A DNA stretch of 64,000 nucleotides, taken from positions 248,001-312,000 of the forward strand of contig CAWHOW010000007.1 in assembly GCA_963831005.1 (NCBI GenBank), written 5' to 3'. The DNA comes from CAWHOW01 sp963831005 (GTDB lineage: Bacteria; Bacteroidota; Bacteroidia; Bacteroidales; CG2-30-32-10). This document shows positions 34,804 through 45,388 of the stretch, piece by piece. Numbering within the stretch: the first letter of the stretch is position 1; every line of letters begins with the position of its first letter. The position numbers were made by a program, and so were the translations under genes. Under the pieces are notes generated by a model, which was not told the origin of the DNA, ran no database searches, and was given only the letters and a program-made list of their open reading frames with translations.

Positions 34804-35367
34804 ATGAAAACAATGCTAAGAAAATTAAACAAGTTTAGAGTGATATTAACTGTAATAGTTATATCGCTTTTTTTAAGCAGCATCTGCATATTTAGTGGAT
34901 GTGAAAAGTACAAAGATGGACCAAAAATAAGCTTTAGGAGTAGAACAGAAAGAGTTGCAAACACATGGAAATTCTCAAAGTATATTCAAAATGATTCAGA
35001 CCAAACGGCTCAAAAGTCCGCTTATGTATTAACACTTACAAAAGACAATTATGCTACTTTAACTACAAATGACGCTGCTGGTGATATTTACGGAGGTACA
35101 TGGAGATTTAAGCAGACAACGGATATGAATGCAAAGCCGGTAACATATAGTTACAATAAAGATTCTCTTGAAATATACATATATAGTGGTTTTGATAATA
35201 TTTCAGGTGTTCCTCCTTTCATAGCATTTTCGTATGATTGCAATATACTCGAATTGAAGCAAAATAATATGCATCTTCAGGGAAACTACACATATACCTA
35301 TCCCGGTATTATGCAACCTGATACTACAATCGCCGGAACTTTTGACTGGACATTAACTAAAAAATAA
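34804..35367 (+). CDS. Lipoprotein of unknown function, SusCD-linked
   Basis: 187 aa with a membrane-spanning signal and a likely lipobox at SGC (IFSGCEKYKDGP). After it comes FRSRTERVANTWKFSKY, a pattern typical of lipocalin-like small lipoproteins in Bacteroidota. The rest is beta-rich and ends GTFDWTLTKK. It precedes susC by 54 bases on the same strand and probably shares its transcript. A surface or periplasmic accessory role for the transporter is inferred from place only. Confidence 0.78.
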   Translation: MKTMLRKLNKFRVILTVIVISLFLSSICIFSGCEKYKDGPKISFRSRTERVANTWKFSKYIQNDSDQTAQKSAYVLTLTKDNYATLTTNDAAGDIYGGTWRFKQTTDMNAKPVTYSYNKDSLEIYIYSGFDNISGVPPFIAFSYDCNILELKQNNMHLQGNYTYTYPGIMQPDTTIAGTFDWTLTKK

Positions 35368-35421
35368 ACCCTTTATTAATATCATTAAGAACAAACAAAT
35401 CATTAACTAAAACTTTTCAAT

Positions 35422-38400
35422 ATGAAAAAAATTGCTTTATTAACGTTTTTTGCTGTAATGCTTCTGGGCATGCAGAGTGTTTTTGCTCAGAAACAAATTT
35501 CAGGGAAAGTTACCAGTTCTACTGATGGTAGTGCTTTGCCGGGAGTTACAGTTTCTGTGAAAGGAACAACTACAGCTACTTATTCAGATGTAAATGGAAA
35601 ATATACTTTATCAGTTCCTGCTACAGCTACAACTCTTGTTTTTACATTTATTGGAATGAAAACACAGGAAGTTGAAATAGGTAACTTATCAACCATTGAT
35701 GTTAAACTTGAATCGAATGCAACCAACCTTGAAGGAGTGGTTGTTACTGCTTTAGGTATTAACAGAGAAAAGAAGTCTTTGGGCTATTCAACCCAGGAAG
35801 TGAAAGGAGATATGGTTTCTAATGTTTCTACAGATAATGTTACAAATGCATTATCTGGAAAGATCGCTGGGGTCCAGGTTACTACAACCACTAACATGGG
35901 TGGTTCTACTAATATTGTACTTCGTGGTAATAAGTCTTTAACTGGAAATAACCAGGTATTATTTGTTATTGATGGAGTTCCTGTTGATAATTCTGTAACC
36001 AATACTGCTGCTCAACAACAAGGTGGAACAGCAGGATACGATTATGGGAATGCTGCATCAGATATTAACCCTGATGATATAGAATCAATAAACGTTTTGA
36101 AAGGTGCTGCTGCTACAGCTCTTTATGGTTCAAGAGCTGCAAACGGGGTTATAATGATCACTACTAAAAAAGGTTCAAAAGCAGGTATTAAAAAGGGTCT
36201 TGGTATAACATTAAGTTCAAGTGTTAAAGTTGGATTCGTTGATAAAAGCACAATGCCAGATTATCAGCATGATTATGGCGCCGGTTATGGAGAATGGTAC
36301 GGACCTAATCAGGATGCATATTTTAATACACTTACTTTTAATGGTGTTAACGAAACCTGGGTTCCTACTACTGAAGATGCTTCTTTTGGCGCTCACTTTA
36401 ATCCAAACTTAAAAGTTTACCAATGGGACGCTGTTGATCCTCAATCACCCAATTATCAAACACCTACCCATGGGTTGCAGCAAAGAATGGCCCTCTTTCA
36501 TTTTTTAATCACCCTGTGACTACTGATAATACTCTTGCAATAGAAAATGCTACAGACCAGGGTTCATATAGGTTATCATATACAAATTATTATCAAAATG
36601 GTTTGATGCCAAATAGCGACTTGGATAAAAATAATATTTTAATGAATGGTACATGGAAAGTTAGTGACAAACTAACTGCATCCGGCCAGGCAAATTATAT
36701 TACCGAAACCGCTACCGGTAGAAATTCTACTGGGTACAGTGATAATATTATGACTTCGTTCCGCGAATGGTGTGAAACGAATGTTGATATGAAAGAACAA
36801 CAGTCAATGTATAATCTTACAAAGAGAAATATTTGCTGGAACTATGCCGATCCTACAAATCCCGGAACAGGTCCTATTTACTGGGATAATTATTACTGGA
36901 CACGTTACGAAAATTATGAATCAGATGGAAGAAACCGTATACTTGGTAATGTTTCGTTAGATTATAAAGTTACCAATTGGTTTGATATTTTTGGTCGTAT
37001 GTCGGCTGATGATTATAGTGCTTTGCAGGAAGAGCGAAGAGCAGTTGGAAGTGTTGGAACTTCTTTCGGAGTTGGGAGTGGGCCTGACGGCAGTTTTAAT
37101 ATGCCCGAAGCTTCTTCAGGTTATCTGAGAAGAGATATTACTCATAGTGAATATAACTATGATGTAATGCTTAATTTTAACAAGGATATTACAAAAGATT
37201 TGAGTTTTAAAGGAATATTAGGTACGAACATCCGTAGAACTAATGATGACGAAGTAGTTGCTTCCACAAACGGAGGTTTGGTTGTACCCGAACTGTATTC
37301 TTTGCAAAACAGTGTTGGTCCATTACCTCTTACCAGAGAACTTGCTGAAAAAGTTGGCGTTAATGGAATCTATGCAAGTGCTTCTTTAGGATATAAAAAT
37401 TATCTGTATTTAGATTTAACTGCCAGACAGGATCATTCATCAACATTACCTGTAGATAATGCAATTTATTATTATCCCTCTGTCTCAGGTAGTTTTGTTT
37501 TCTCAAATGTATTACCTGAATCAGATTGGCTTTCTTTCGGAAAAGTAAGGTTAAATTATGCTGAAGTTGGTAATAGTGCCTCATTCGATCAGTTAGTAGA
37601 TAAATATAACATATTAACTCCAATGAACAGTTCCATCACTTCATTAGAAACAACAAAGAGTGATTCCTTACTGAAACCGGAAAAAACTTCTAGCTGGGAA
37701 ACTGGTCTTGAAATGTATTTCTTTAAAAGAAGGATTGGCTTTGATTTAGCTTTATACCAAACCAATACTATGAACCAGATTATGCCTCTTGCTGTTTCTC
37801 AGGCTACGGGTTATGTTTATAAAATTATTAATGCCGGTGAAATATCAAATAAAGGTATTGAGTTATCTTTAAATGGAACTCCTGTCAAGGGAAAAAATTT
37901 CGAATGGGATATTACAGTTAACTGGGCATTAAATAGAAACCAGGTTGTATCTTTATTACCAGGCGTTGAAAATATGCAATTGCAATCATACCAAGGTGGT
38001 GTTACTATTGATGCACATGTTGGACAGCCTTATGGTGTTATTGAGGGAACTGATTATACATATAATAATGGTCAAAAAATTATTGATGCTGGTTCAGGTC
38101 TGCCGGTAGCAACCCCTACTTCCGATAATATTATTGGTCATGAAACCCCAAACTGGACAGGCGGTATCAATAATACTTTCAAATACAAAAACTGGTCATT
38201 TAGTTTCCTTATTGATGTACAGGACGGAGGAGATATTTTCTCTCTGGATATGTACTATGGAATGGCTGATGGTATTTATCAGGAAACTGATTATACCAAT
38301 GATCTTGGAAACCCGGTAAGAAATCCGCTTACATATACTGCCAGTGGAAGCTATGCTCCTACCAGCGGTGGATATATTGAAAATGGAGTGAATGTTGATG

Positions 38401-38741
38401 CCAGCGGACATGTTACACCTAACAAGACAAGAGTTGATGCCAGCAGCACTTTAGGATTCGGATATCTTGTTGAGCCTAATAGCGCTTTTGTATACAGTGC
38501 AACTTATTGGAAACTACGAGAAGTAACATTGTCTTATTCTTTACCTGCTGACCTTTTGAAGAAATGTTTTATAAAAGGAGCTACATTCAGTTTGGTTGCA
38601 GCTAATCCTTGGATAATATACAAAGCATTGCCTCATGCTGATCCTGAATCAGGTCTGGGAGCAGGCAATACACAGGGTTATTCTGTAGGTTCTTTGCCTT
38701 CAACACGTGATTTTGGTTTCAATCTTAAACTTAATTTTTAA
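35422..38741 (+). pseudogene. susC: SusC/RagA TonB-dependent transporter, frameshifted
   Basis: Two overlapping frames together code about 1105 aa, the normal SusC length. The first (35422-36519) has signal peptide MKKIALLTFFAVMLLGMQSVFAQ, a carboxypeptidase-like beta-sandwich (ISGKVTSSTDGSALPGVTV) and the plug (INVLKGAAATALYGSRAANG). The second frame runs to 38741 and codes the 22-strand barrel ending DFGFNLKLNF. At 36455-36475 the frame moves by -1: the second frame reads TYPWVAAKNGPLSFF, the expected SusC text, just before the first frame drifts off. One lost base, or a sequencing error, explains this. The intact protein would import oligomers with SusD. Confidence 0.88.
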
Positions 38742-38762
38742 TTTAACTTTAAATTATATATC

Positions 38763-40283
38763 ATGAAAAAAATATTTGCAATATTGTTAGTCTTTTTAGT
38801 TTTTGCTTCCTGCAAAAAACTATCTGACCTGAACAAAAATATCAAAGACCCTACAACTACTACTGGAGAATCTCTGTTTACAGGTGCCCAGAAAGCATTT
38901 TTTGACCAGATGACTACTTCCAATGTTAATCTTAACATTTGGAGACTGATGGACCAGTATTGGAATGAAACAACTTACGATGACGAAGCTAATTACAACT
39001 TAGTAGAACGTTCAATTCCGGATAATCATTGGAATGTAATTTATGTAAGTGTTCTTAAGAACCTTAGTCAGGCAACAAAAATCATTACTTCTACTTCATA
39101 TCCTGATGATCCAAGCCCTACAATAAAGCAAAATAAATTAGCTATTATTGATGTGTTGGCAGTTCATGCATGGAGTACGCTTGTTGAAACATTTGGTGAT
39201 ATTCCTTATTCCCAGGCGCTCGATATCACCAATGTTCTTCCTAAATATGATGATGGAAAAACTGTTTATGAAGCCTTAATTACAAGGTTGAACGCTGATA
39301 TCACTACTTTGGAAAACAATTTAACTGCATTTCCTGCTGGAGTTGGTTTCGCCACAGCTGATAATGTTTATGGAAACAATCCTGAAGGAGATTTAACATG
39401 CTGGATTAAATATGCAAATTCACTGAGATTAAGAATGGGTATGTTACTTGCTGATTGTGACCAATCTTTTTCAGTTACAACAGTAAATGCTTCAGCAGCC
39501 GACCTTACAAAATTAATTCAGTCAAATTCTGAAAATTGTGTAATGAATTATTTAGGTTCATCACCGAATACTAACCCTATGTATGAAGACCAGGTTGCCA
39601 GTGGCAGACACGATTTTGTTGCAGCTGTGACTGTTATTGACACTATGGTAAACTGGAATGACCCCAGGTTGCCTTTATATTTCACTACAGTTGATACCGG
39701 CGCTTCAAATACTCCTGCATATATTGGAGCTCAGATTGGGTTAAATGGTTTTTACCTTGATTTTTCAAATGGCGCTACTATTATGTGGACTCCTACTTTC
39801 CCGGGGACAATGTTTGAGTATTCAGAAGTAGAATTTCTATTGGCTGAAGCATGTGCCAGAGGTGGATATTCTGTTGGTGGCACTGCTGCTATACACTACG
39901 CAAATGCTATAACAGCTTCTATAGAATATTGGGGTGGAACCGCTGGTCAAGCTACAACTTATCTTACACAACCACAGGTTGTATACAATCCGGCAAATTG
40001 GAAAGAAAGTATTGGTATGCAACAATGGCTAGCTTATTATAACCGTGGTTTCGACGGTTGGACTGAGTTAAGAAAAATGCAGTATCCTGTATTGCAACCT
40101 GGTGTTAATGCTTTAAGCGCGTTCCCTGTTCGTTTTACTTATCCAATAGAAGAACAAACTTTAAATGGAGCAAACTACACAGCAGCATCTGCTCATATTG
40201 GTGGTGATGCTGTTACTACTACGCTTTTTTTCTGGACATCTTTACCACAATATACTAAAATTAGGGCAACAAGGAAAAGATAA
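38763..40283 (+). CDS. susD: SusD/RagB-like nutrient-binding lipoprotein
   Basis: 506 aa. Signal with lipobox FASC, Cys17 being lipidated. The SusD-like_2 type helical TPR scaffold is seen in AWSTLVETFGDIPYSQAL, LLAEACARGGY, and AYYNRGFDGWTELRKMQYP. It lies 21 bases after susC and forms its lid at the outer membrane. The end looks odd: after TTTLFF the protein reads WTSLPQYTKIRATRKR, whereas shifting the frame by one gives a short acidic-aromatic end (WDIFTTIY) followed by a stop, more like relatives. A lost G near 40235 is possible. Confidence 0.9.
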   Translation: MKKIFAILLVFLVFASCKKLSDLNKNIKDPTTTTGESLFTGAQKAFFDQMTTSNVNLNIWRLMDQYWNETTYDDEANYNLVERSIPDNHWNVIYVSVLKNLSQATKIITSTSYPDDPSPTIKQNKLAIIDVLAVHAWSTLVETFGDIPYSQALDITNVLPKYDDGKTVYEALITRLNADITTLENNLTAFPAGVGFATADNVYGNNPEGDLTCWIKYANSLRLRMGMLLADCDQSFSVTTVNASAADLTKLIQSNSENCVMNYLGSSPNTNPMYEDQVASGRHDFVAAVTVIDTMVNWNDPRLPLYFTTVDTGASNTPAYIGAQIGLNGFYLDFSNGATIMWTPTFPGTMFEYSEVEFLLAEACARGGYSVGGTAAIHYANAITASIEYWGGTAGQATTYLTQPQVVYNPANWKESIGMQQWLAYYNRGFDGWTELRKMQYPVLQPGVNALSAFPVRFTYPIEEQTLNGANYTAASAHIGGDAVTTTLFFWTSLPQYTKIRATRKR

Positions 40284-40307
40284 AAATCGGTAGAGTTTAT
40301 TTTTTAT

Positions 40308-40340
40308 AAAAAAGGGAAAGCATTTGTTTTCCCTTTTTTT
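40308..40340 (+). terminator. Rho-independent terminator after susD
   Basis: AAAAAAGGGAAA (40308-40319) pairs with TTTTCCCTTTTTT (40327-40339), ending in a T run, 24 bases after the susD stop. Confidence 0.8.
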
Positions 40341-40389
40341 CTTGGTTTCTCTCGTCCTGAAATAAGTTGTCACACAAACAACTTAAAAT

Positions 40390-40767
40390 ATGGAAACACA
40401 AACGATAGAAAAGAAGAAGCGTAGCCAACGAGATTACAGTTTGTCCTTTAAACTACAAGTAATAGGGGAAATAGAAAGAGGGGAACTGAATTATGCACAG
40501 GCGGACCGGAAGTATGGGATCAAGGGCCATTGCACAATATCAAAATGGGTAAAAAAACATAGTACCTTTGATTGGAAAGAACTACCAACTATGATTCACA
40601 AGAAAACGCCGGAACAACGAATAAAAGAACTGGAAACACTCCTGGCAGCAGAGAAAGAAAAGGTTCATGTTTTAAATATTGCAATTGATTTAGCAGATGA
40701 TCTATTAAAAACAGATATTCGAAAAAAGTATTTACCCAAACAATCAAAAAAGCAAAAGCCCCAATAA
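40390..40767 (+). CDS. IS3 transposase OrfA
   Basis: 125 aa. N-terminal helix-turn-helix of the IS3 OrfA type (RDYSLSFKLQVIGEIERGEL...), then a leucine-zipper-like helix (EQRIKELETLLAAEKEKVHVLNIA, described here as one helix). A slippery heptamer A AAA AAG at 40746-40752 lies near its end in the right phase for -1 frameshifting into orfB, the normal way IS3 elements make the fused OrfAB transposase. Confidence 0.88.
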   Translation: METQTIEKKKRSQRDYSLSFKLQVIGEIERGELNYAQADRKYGIKGHCTISKWVKKHSTFDWKELPTMIHKKTPEQRIKELETLLAAEKEKVHVLNIAIDLADDLLKTDIRKKYLPKQSKKQKPQ

Positions 40768-41173
40768 TAGGAATTAAGGGAATAAGCAAGTTGTTTGGGG
40801 TTAGCAGACAATCCTATTACAAATATAAATTGAGTAGAATAAAAAGAAATGTTGACTTATTAAAGGTAAGGGATATTGTTATGCGAATACGTTGTAATAT
40901 GCCCAGAATAGGAACACGCAAACTGTATTATATAATCAAACCTGAATTGGATGATTTAAATATTAAAATGGGAAGAGACGTATTATTCAACTTTTTAAGA
41001 GCAGAACAATTACTCATAAAGCCAAAAAGAAACTATGTAAAAACGACAAATTCAAAACATTGGATGAAGAAATATCCTAATCTTATTAGAGACATAGAAG
41101 TTACAAAGCCTGAACAGCTTTGGGTTAGCGATATTACTTACATTAAAACTGATTATGGACATGAGTATTTATA

Positions 41174-42346
41174 CTTTACACGGGATAAATTTCCGCAGTT
41201 TGATTTTGAAAAAATTGGAACTTGAGTGTCAATAAATTTTTTAAATCAGAGTTGTATCTATGATTAACAGTTTGAAAAAATCCATTAATGGCATCATGAA
41301 ACTTAGAAGGTGTTTCATAATATTTTGCGTATAACATTTTTTTCTTTGTGAACTTCCATAATCGTTCAATAATATTCAAATTGGGAGAATATGAAGGTAA
41401 AAACAAGAGTGTTATTCCTAATTCTTTAGCTGTGTTTTCAACCAATTTGCAATGCTGATAACGCGCATTATCCAAAACAATTTTCAGGGGCAAATCCACA
41501 TAAAGTTCTCGAAGTTGCTTTAAAAATGCAACAATAGTTTCGGCACTTATAAAAGAAGTATTGCTCAATGTAATAACTTCTTTCGTGATAGAATTTACAG
41601 CACCCAATACATTGATTCTATTGCGTCCCGAAGATGCTTTTATAAACAAGCGCGTCATGCACCACAAGGCACAAATAAAAGGTTGTAATATAAAATGTGC
41701 TGCATCCACAAAAAATAAATGGCATTCTCCGTTTTGTGCTTCTTTAATCGCTGGTTCTAATGTTGTTTTCATCCATTGCCGTTGTTTTTCAACATCTGCT
41801 TTTGCGGGAATATGTCCTGCTTTGATGTAATGCAAACCGTGCCGTTTCATAAAAGAACGTACCTGTGAAGGACTCCGGCTGATACCTGTCATAGCCTCAA
41901 TACGCGATTTTGCTTCGTTAACACTCATCGGTGGCTGTTCTATAAAAGATTTCAATATACTTTCTGCATGGTTTTCCAATCTGCTTTTATTTGTGCCATA
42001 GTTGATCCCGCAAAGAACATCAAAGCCGCCTTCCTGATAGCGATGAACCCAATCGCCTACAGAATCCCGATTTAATCCAACCAAAGTTCCTATCATTTCA
42101 TTTGACATATTAGTTGTTGCCTTGAGGTATACCGCATGTATTCTTTTCTGAATAATTGGACATGGATAATAATATCTTTCATATTTTAGCTTTTGAATTT
42201 CAGTTTCACTGAGATTTATTTGAAGCATATCATTAGTTTGTTGGTACAATCTAATTTGATATGCTTCTTCTTTTATTTTACATTCGTTCTCTCTAAATTA
42301 TTAACTTTGTTCTGTTAATTTTTGCGGAAATTTATCCCGTTTGCAG
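41174..42346 (-). mobile_element. IS630-family element, 1173 bp
   Basis: Ends CTTTACACGGGATAAATT (left) and, reversed, CTGCAAACGGGATAAATT (right), continuing identically TCCGCA. TA flanks each side. IS630/Tc1-mariner elements duplicate a TA; here the orfB frame is restored only if both TA copies are kept, so the target may have been TATATA with loss of two bases. Confidence 0.87.
41176..42249 (-). CDS. IS630 transposase
   Basis: 357 aa, intact. N-terminal helix-turn-helix (MIGTLVGLNRDSVGDWVHRYQEGG) and winged HTH_33-like part, then the DDE domain: Asp in LFFVDAAHF, Asp in KIVLDNARYQ and Glu in PSYSPNLNIIERLWKFTKKK. The stop codon lies inside the terminal repeat, so the last residues (AEIYPV) are coded by the IS end. 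With complete ORF and ends it may still be active, and it is the youngest element here as it sits inside the IS3. Confidence 0.92.
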   Translation of the reverse strand: MYQQTNDMLQINLSETEIQKLKYERYYYPCPIIQKRIHAVYLKATTNMSNEMIGTLVGLNRDSVGDWVHRYQEGGFDVLCGINYGTNKSRLENHAESILKSFIEQPPMSVNEAKSRIEAMTGISRSPSQVRSFMKRHGLHYIKAGHIPAKADVEKQRQWMKTTLEPAIKEAQNGECHLFFVDAAHFILQPFICALWCMTRLFIKASSGRNRINVLGAVNSITKEVITLSNTSFISAETIVAFLKQLRELYVDLPLKIVLDNARYQHCKLVENTAKELGITLLFLPSYSPNLNIIERLWKFTKKKMLYAKYYETPSKFHDAINGFFQTVNHRYNSDLKNLLTLKFQFFQNQTAEIYPV

Positions 42347-42889
42347 TATAAGTTTGATCACTGATGCTTACTCAAAGAAAATCATGGGTTATGAGCTCTT
42401 AGATAATCTGAGTACAGAAGGTCCTTTGAGAGCTTTAGAATCGGCATTAAAAAACAGAAAATATACTCATGAATTAATTCATCATTCAGATAGAGGTTTG
42501 CAATATTGTTCGTCTGATTATGTAGAAAAACTCATAGCAAATAAAATAAAAATTAGTATGACCGAAAATGGAGATCCATATGAAAATGCCATTGCTGAAA
42601 GGATAAACGGTATTTTAAAATATGAATTCTTAATAATAGATGGCTTTAGAAATCATCTTCAAGCAATAGAAGTAATTAAAGAATCAATTAACATTTATAA
42701 TGAAAGGAGGCCTCATCTAAGTTGTCATATGTTAACACCTAACAAGGCACATTTGCAACAAATAATAAAATTGAAAAAATGGAAGAAAAAAACCTCAAAA
42801 GATTTTTCTTCTGAGGTTAATTATTTATCTAATTTTATAATCTAATCCGTGTCAACTTTTTTCAGGACTAGACACTTCGATTATGATTG

Positions 42890-42994
42890 AATACGATTTA
42901 CACGTATGCGAATGAGCTTCGCAAGCTTAGGAATACGATTCACACGTTTACAAATTACATTCGCAAGTTTAGGAATACGTTTCGCGTCCTTTCA
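42890..42994. repeat. 21-bp tandem array, 5 units
   Basis: Units start at 42890, 42911, 42932, 42953 and 42974, each beginning AAT. Units 1, 3 and 5 (AATACG...) resemble each other and so do 2 and 4 (...CGCAAGnTTAGG), giving a 42-bp higher order. It begins 22 bases beyond the IS3 end. Confidence 0.75.
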
Positions 42995-43288
42995 AACAAA
43001 GCTTGAATCATTGATTGCCCCTGCCCAAAAGGAAGCAAATTGATTATTAATATACAATTTATAAAGAACATTTGAAAATTCGCCACCCTTCAGGCTTAAG
43101 GGGCTAAGCAAATTTTCAATTTCAGACAAATTCTTTCCATTATCCTATTTCATAAAAAATCATAAAAGGACTACAACTGCGTATTAGCCGACACAATATT
43201 TCCTTTCATTTGCGGTTAATACCTGTAACAAATAGTGCTTTTACTTCGTCACAGATAAGTCCATGAAATATTCACCTAAATCCGATTT
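42995..43288. other. Intergenic region with a branched hairpin
   Basis: TTGAAAATT (43072-43080) pairs with AATTTTCAA (43111-43119), and inside it CCCTT (43086-43090) with AAGGG (43098-43102). It may be a REP-like element or RNA hairpin. The remainder shows no gene. Confidence 0.4.
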
Positions 43289-44545
43289 ATGAAAAGGCTA
43301 CCGGCTTTATTGGTTCTGCTAATGGTTACAGCCATTACAAAACACTCTTTTTCGCAAGACACCCTTAAGAATGACAGTGCCAGGGAACATGCACTGAAAG
43401 TGTTTTTCTATTGCCCTGCATGCGATATGGATTATGTTAGGAAAGAAATAACTTTTGTAAATTATGTTCGCGACCAAAAAGATGCGCAGTTATATATTCT
43501 TGAAAGCGCCATGACCAATGGCAGCGGCGGAAGCGAATATTCCATATATTTTATAGGTCAGAAAGAATTTAAAGGAAAGAATGATACTCTTAAATTCTCA
43601 ACTTCTCCCAACAATACTCCGGATGAAGCACGCAAAATGGGAAATCAGGTATTAAAGGAAGGCATGATGTATTATGTTGCCCACACTCCGCTGGCAAAGG
43701 ATATTAGTATTGATTATGAAACAAAATCAGCGCCTGAGGCAGTTAAGGACCCCTGGAAAAGCTGGGTGTACACAATAAACGGGATCACTTATTTTAACGG
43801 TCAGCAAGATGTTAAGGTCGAAAATCTATATGGCTCTATTGATGCATCAAAAACTACTGAGAAATTCAGGACAGATATTAGTGCTTTTTATAATTATTAC
43901 GACGGGAGATATCAAATTTCCGATTCATCATCAGTTAATTGTTCATTTAATAATAAGGGTTTTAACTGGCTCGCCGTAAAAAGCTTAGGTGAACACTGGT
44001 CAGCAGGAGGGTTTGCATGCGTTAATGCCAGCACATTCAGCAATATCAAACTTCATTATGCATTATTTCCCGCCGTGGAATACAATCTTTATAAATACAG
44101 CGAATCTACGCGGCATCAGCTACGATTTTTGTACCAGATAGGCGGAAATTATTTTCAATATATAGATACTACAATTTACAACAAAATAAAGCAAACCCTG
44201 TTTACTCATACACTTACCATTGCATATAAAGTTATTGAGAAATGGGGTTCCATTTCCACTTCATTAAGCAGCAATCAATATTTATACGACCTCACCAAAT
44301 ACGACCTGTCGTTAAATACTTCATTAAATGTGCGAATATTTAAAGGATTATCATTTAATGTGAACGGGCAGGTTTGCCTTGTGCACGATCAGTTAAGTTT
44401 GCCAGCTGCAGGAGCTACCGAGGCCGAGATACTTACAGGAGTTGAATTGCTTGCATCCACCTACACTTATTGGGTAAATGCAGGACTTACCTACACTTTC
44501 GGTTCTATTTACAATAATGTGGTGAATCCCAGGTTTGCAAACTAA
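43289..44545 (+). CDS. Exported protein of unknown function, probable outer-membrane barrel
   Basis: 418 aa with signal peptide MKRLPALLVLLMVTAITKHSFSQ. The first domain holds VFFYCPACDMDYVRKEITFVNYVRDQKDAQLYI with SGGSEYSIYFIGQKEF, a combination I know from uncharacterised proteins of Bacteroidota and other phyla. The second half (from about residue 190) is alternating beta sequence ending in an aromatic-rich strand, like an outer-membrane barrel. The two cysteines in CPAC could form a bond or bind a metal. No function is known to me. Confidence 0.8.
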   Translation: MKRLPALLVLLMVTAITKHSFSQDTLKNDSAREHALKVFFYCPACDMDYVRKEITFVNYVRDQKDAQLYILESAMTNGSGGSEYSIYFIGQKEFKGKNDTLKFSTSPNNTPDEARKMGNQVLKEGMMYYVAHTPLAKDISIDYETKSAPEAVKDPWKSWVYTINGITYFNGQQDVKVENLYGSIDASKTTEKFRTDISAFYNYYDGRYQISDSSSVNCSFNNKGFNWLAVKSLGEHWSAGGFACVNASTFSNIKLHYALFPAVEYNLYKYSESTRHQLRFLYQIGGNYFQYIDTTIYNKIKQTLFTHTLTIAYKVIEKWGSISTSLSSNQYLYDLTKYDLSLNTSLNVRIFKGLSFNVNGQVCLVHDQLSLPAAGATEAEILTGVELLASTYTYWVNAGLTYTFGSIYNNVVNPRFAN

Positions 44546-44553
44546 TTGAGCAT

Positions 44554-45324
44554 TTAGCTAATCTTAAAGCACCTCATCGAAACCGAGCCATTCTGTATAC
44601 CTTCGTGGGTAAAGCTTAGCTGTTCATTATCTTTCATCATTCCCATTATGCACAACATGGGGATATAATGGTCTGGTGAAGGAACAGCAAGATCAATAGT
44701 TTTTGAAATTGGGAATGGATTCAGAAGCATTTCTATATCTTTTTCTGAAAGTATTTTCTTAAATATTGTATCTGCTTCCATCGCCCAATTGAATGCAGGA
44801 GCATGATCTTTGAAATCGATTATTCTTAAATTATGCACAAGGTTACCGCTTCCAATTATCAAAACGCCTTCATCACGCAAGAATCCCAAAGCCTTTCCAA
44901 CATCGTAATGATATTGAAAAGGCTTATTCGGGTTAATGCTTATTTCAAGAACGGGTATGTTTGCATTAGGATACATATGCTTTAACACTGCCCACGACGC
45001 ATGATCGAGACCGTAGTCCTCATCTACCTTTATTTTGAAATCTATCAGCTTTTCAGCAATCACTTCAGCAGTTTCAGGTGAACCTTTGCAAGGATAAGTA
45101 ATTGAATAGAGTTCATCAGGGAAGCCATAAAAATCATAAATGGTCTCAGGCATAGATGATGCGCTGACATATGTCCCGTTTGTCATCCAATGTGCTGAAA
45201 CTACAAGTATAGCTTTAGGCAATGGGAGTTCTTTAGCCAGTTTGTGCAAATGCTGAGTATATGAATTATCTAATACAGCGTTCATTGGCGAACCATGACC
45301 AATAAATAAAGCAGGCATTTTCAT
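44554..45324 (-). CDS. ygiD: DODA-type extradiol dioxygenase family protein (YgiD-like)
   Basis: 256 aa from the ATG at 45324 (MKMPALFIGHGSPM); a start at 45333 is equally readable. Zn/Fe ligands of the LigB superfamily: His in FIGHGSP, His in VVSAHW, and His in GSGNLVHNL. Other motifs are IYDFYGFPDELYSITYPCKG and GLDHASWAVLKHMYP. Bacterial YgiD and plant DODA open the ring of 4,5-DOPA. The true substrate here is unknown. It converges with the previous gene eight bases away and is divergent from yjbQ. Confidence 0.9.
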   Translation of the reverse strand: MKMPALFIGHGSPMNAVLDNSYTQHLHKLAKELPLPKAILVVSAHWMTNGTYVSASSMPETIYDFYGFPDELYSITYPCKGSPETAEVIAEKLIDFKIKVDEDYGLDHASWAVLKHMYPNANIPVLEISINPNKPFQYHYDVGKALGFLRDEGVLIIGSGNLVHNLRIIDFKDHAPAFNWAMEADTIFKKILSEKDIEMLLNPFPISKTIDLAVPSPDHYIPMLCIMGMMKDNEQLSFTHEGIQNGSVSMRCFKIS

Positions 45325-45365
45325 AATTATCATTTAAGAAAGATAAAAGTACAAATAATCTTTCA

Positions 45366-45373
45366 TATTTTTG
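45366..45373 (+). promoter_or_regulatory. -7 promoter box for yjbQ
   Basis: TATTTTTG, 15 bases ahead of the ATG at 45389. It overlaps the TTG at 45371, ruling that out as start. Confidence 0.5.
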
Positions 45374-45388
45374 AAAGAAAATACAACT

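Larger units (their letters stand above)
40791..42845 (+). pseudogene. IS3 transposase OrfB, split by IS630
   Basis: 5' part 40791-41173 and 3' part 42347-42845 are in the same frame. The first holds VSRQSYYKYK and the DDE aspartate in WVSDITYIKTD; the second holds LITDAYSKKIMGYELL, the second Asp in HHSDRGLQYCS and Glu in ENAIAERINGILK. Removing 1173 bp (41174-42346) restores EYLYISLITDAYSKK, typical for the family. The frame also extends upstream as KAPIIGIKGISK, joined to orfA by frameshift. The element cannot transpose by itself now. Confidence 0.88.
40354..42868 (+). mobile_element. IS3-family element, interrupted by an IS630 element
   Basis: Terminal repeats GTCCTGAAATAAGTTGTCAC (left) and, reversed, GTCCTGAAAAAAGTTGACAC (right), two mismatches in 20. 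The total is 2515 bp, or about 1340 bp without the nested IS630. The flanks show no clear target duplication. Confidence 0.85.

Noticed and set aside
41561..41830. ORF of 89 codons opposite the IS630 transposase
   Set aside because: Shadow of the transposase gene.
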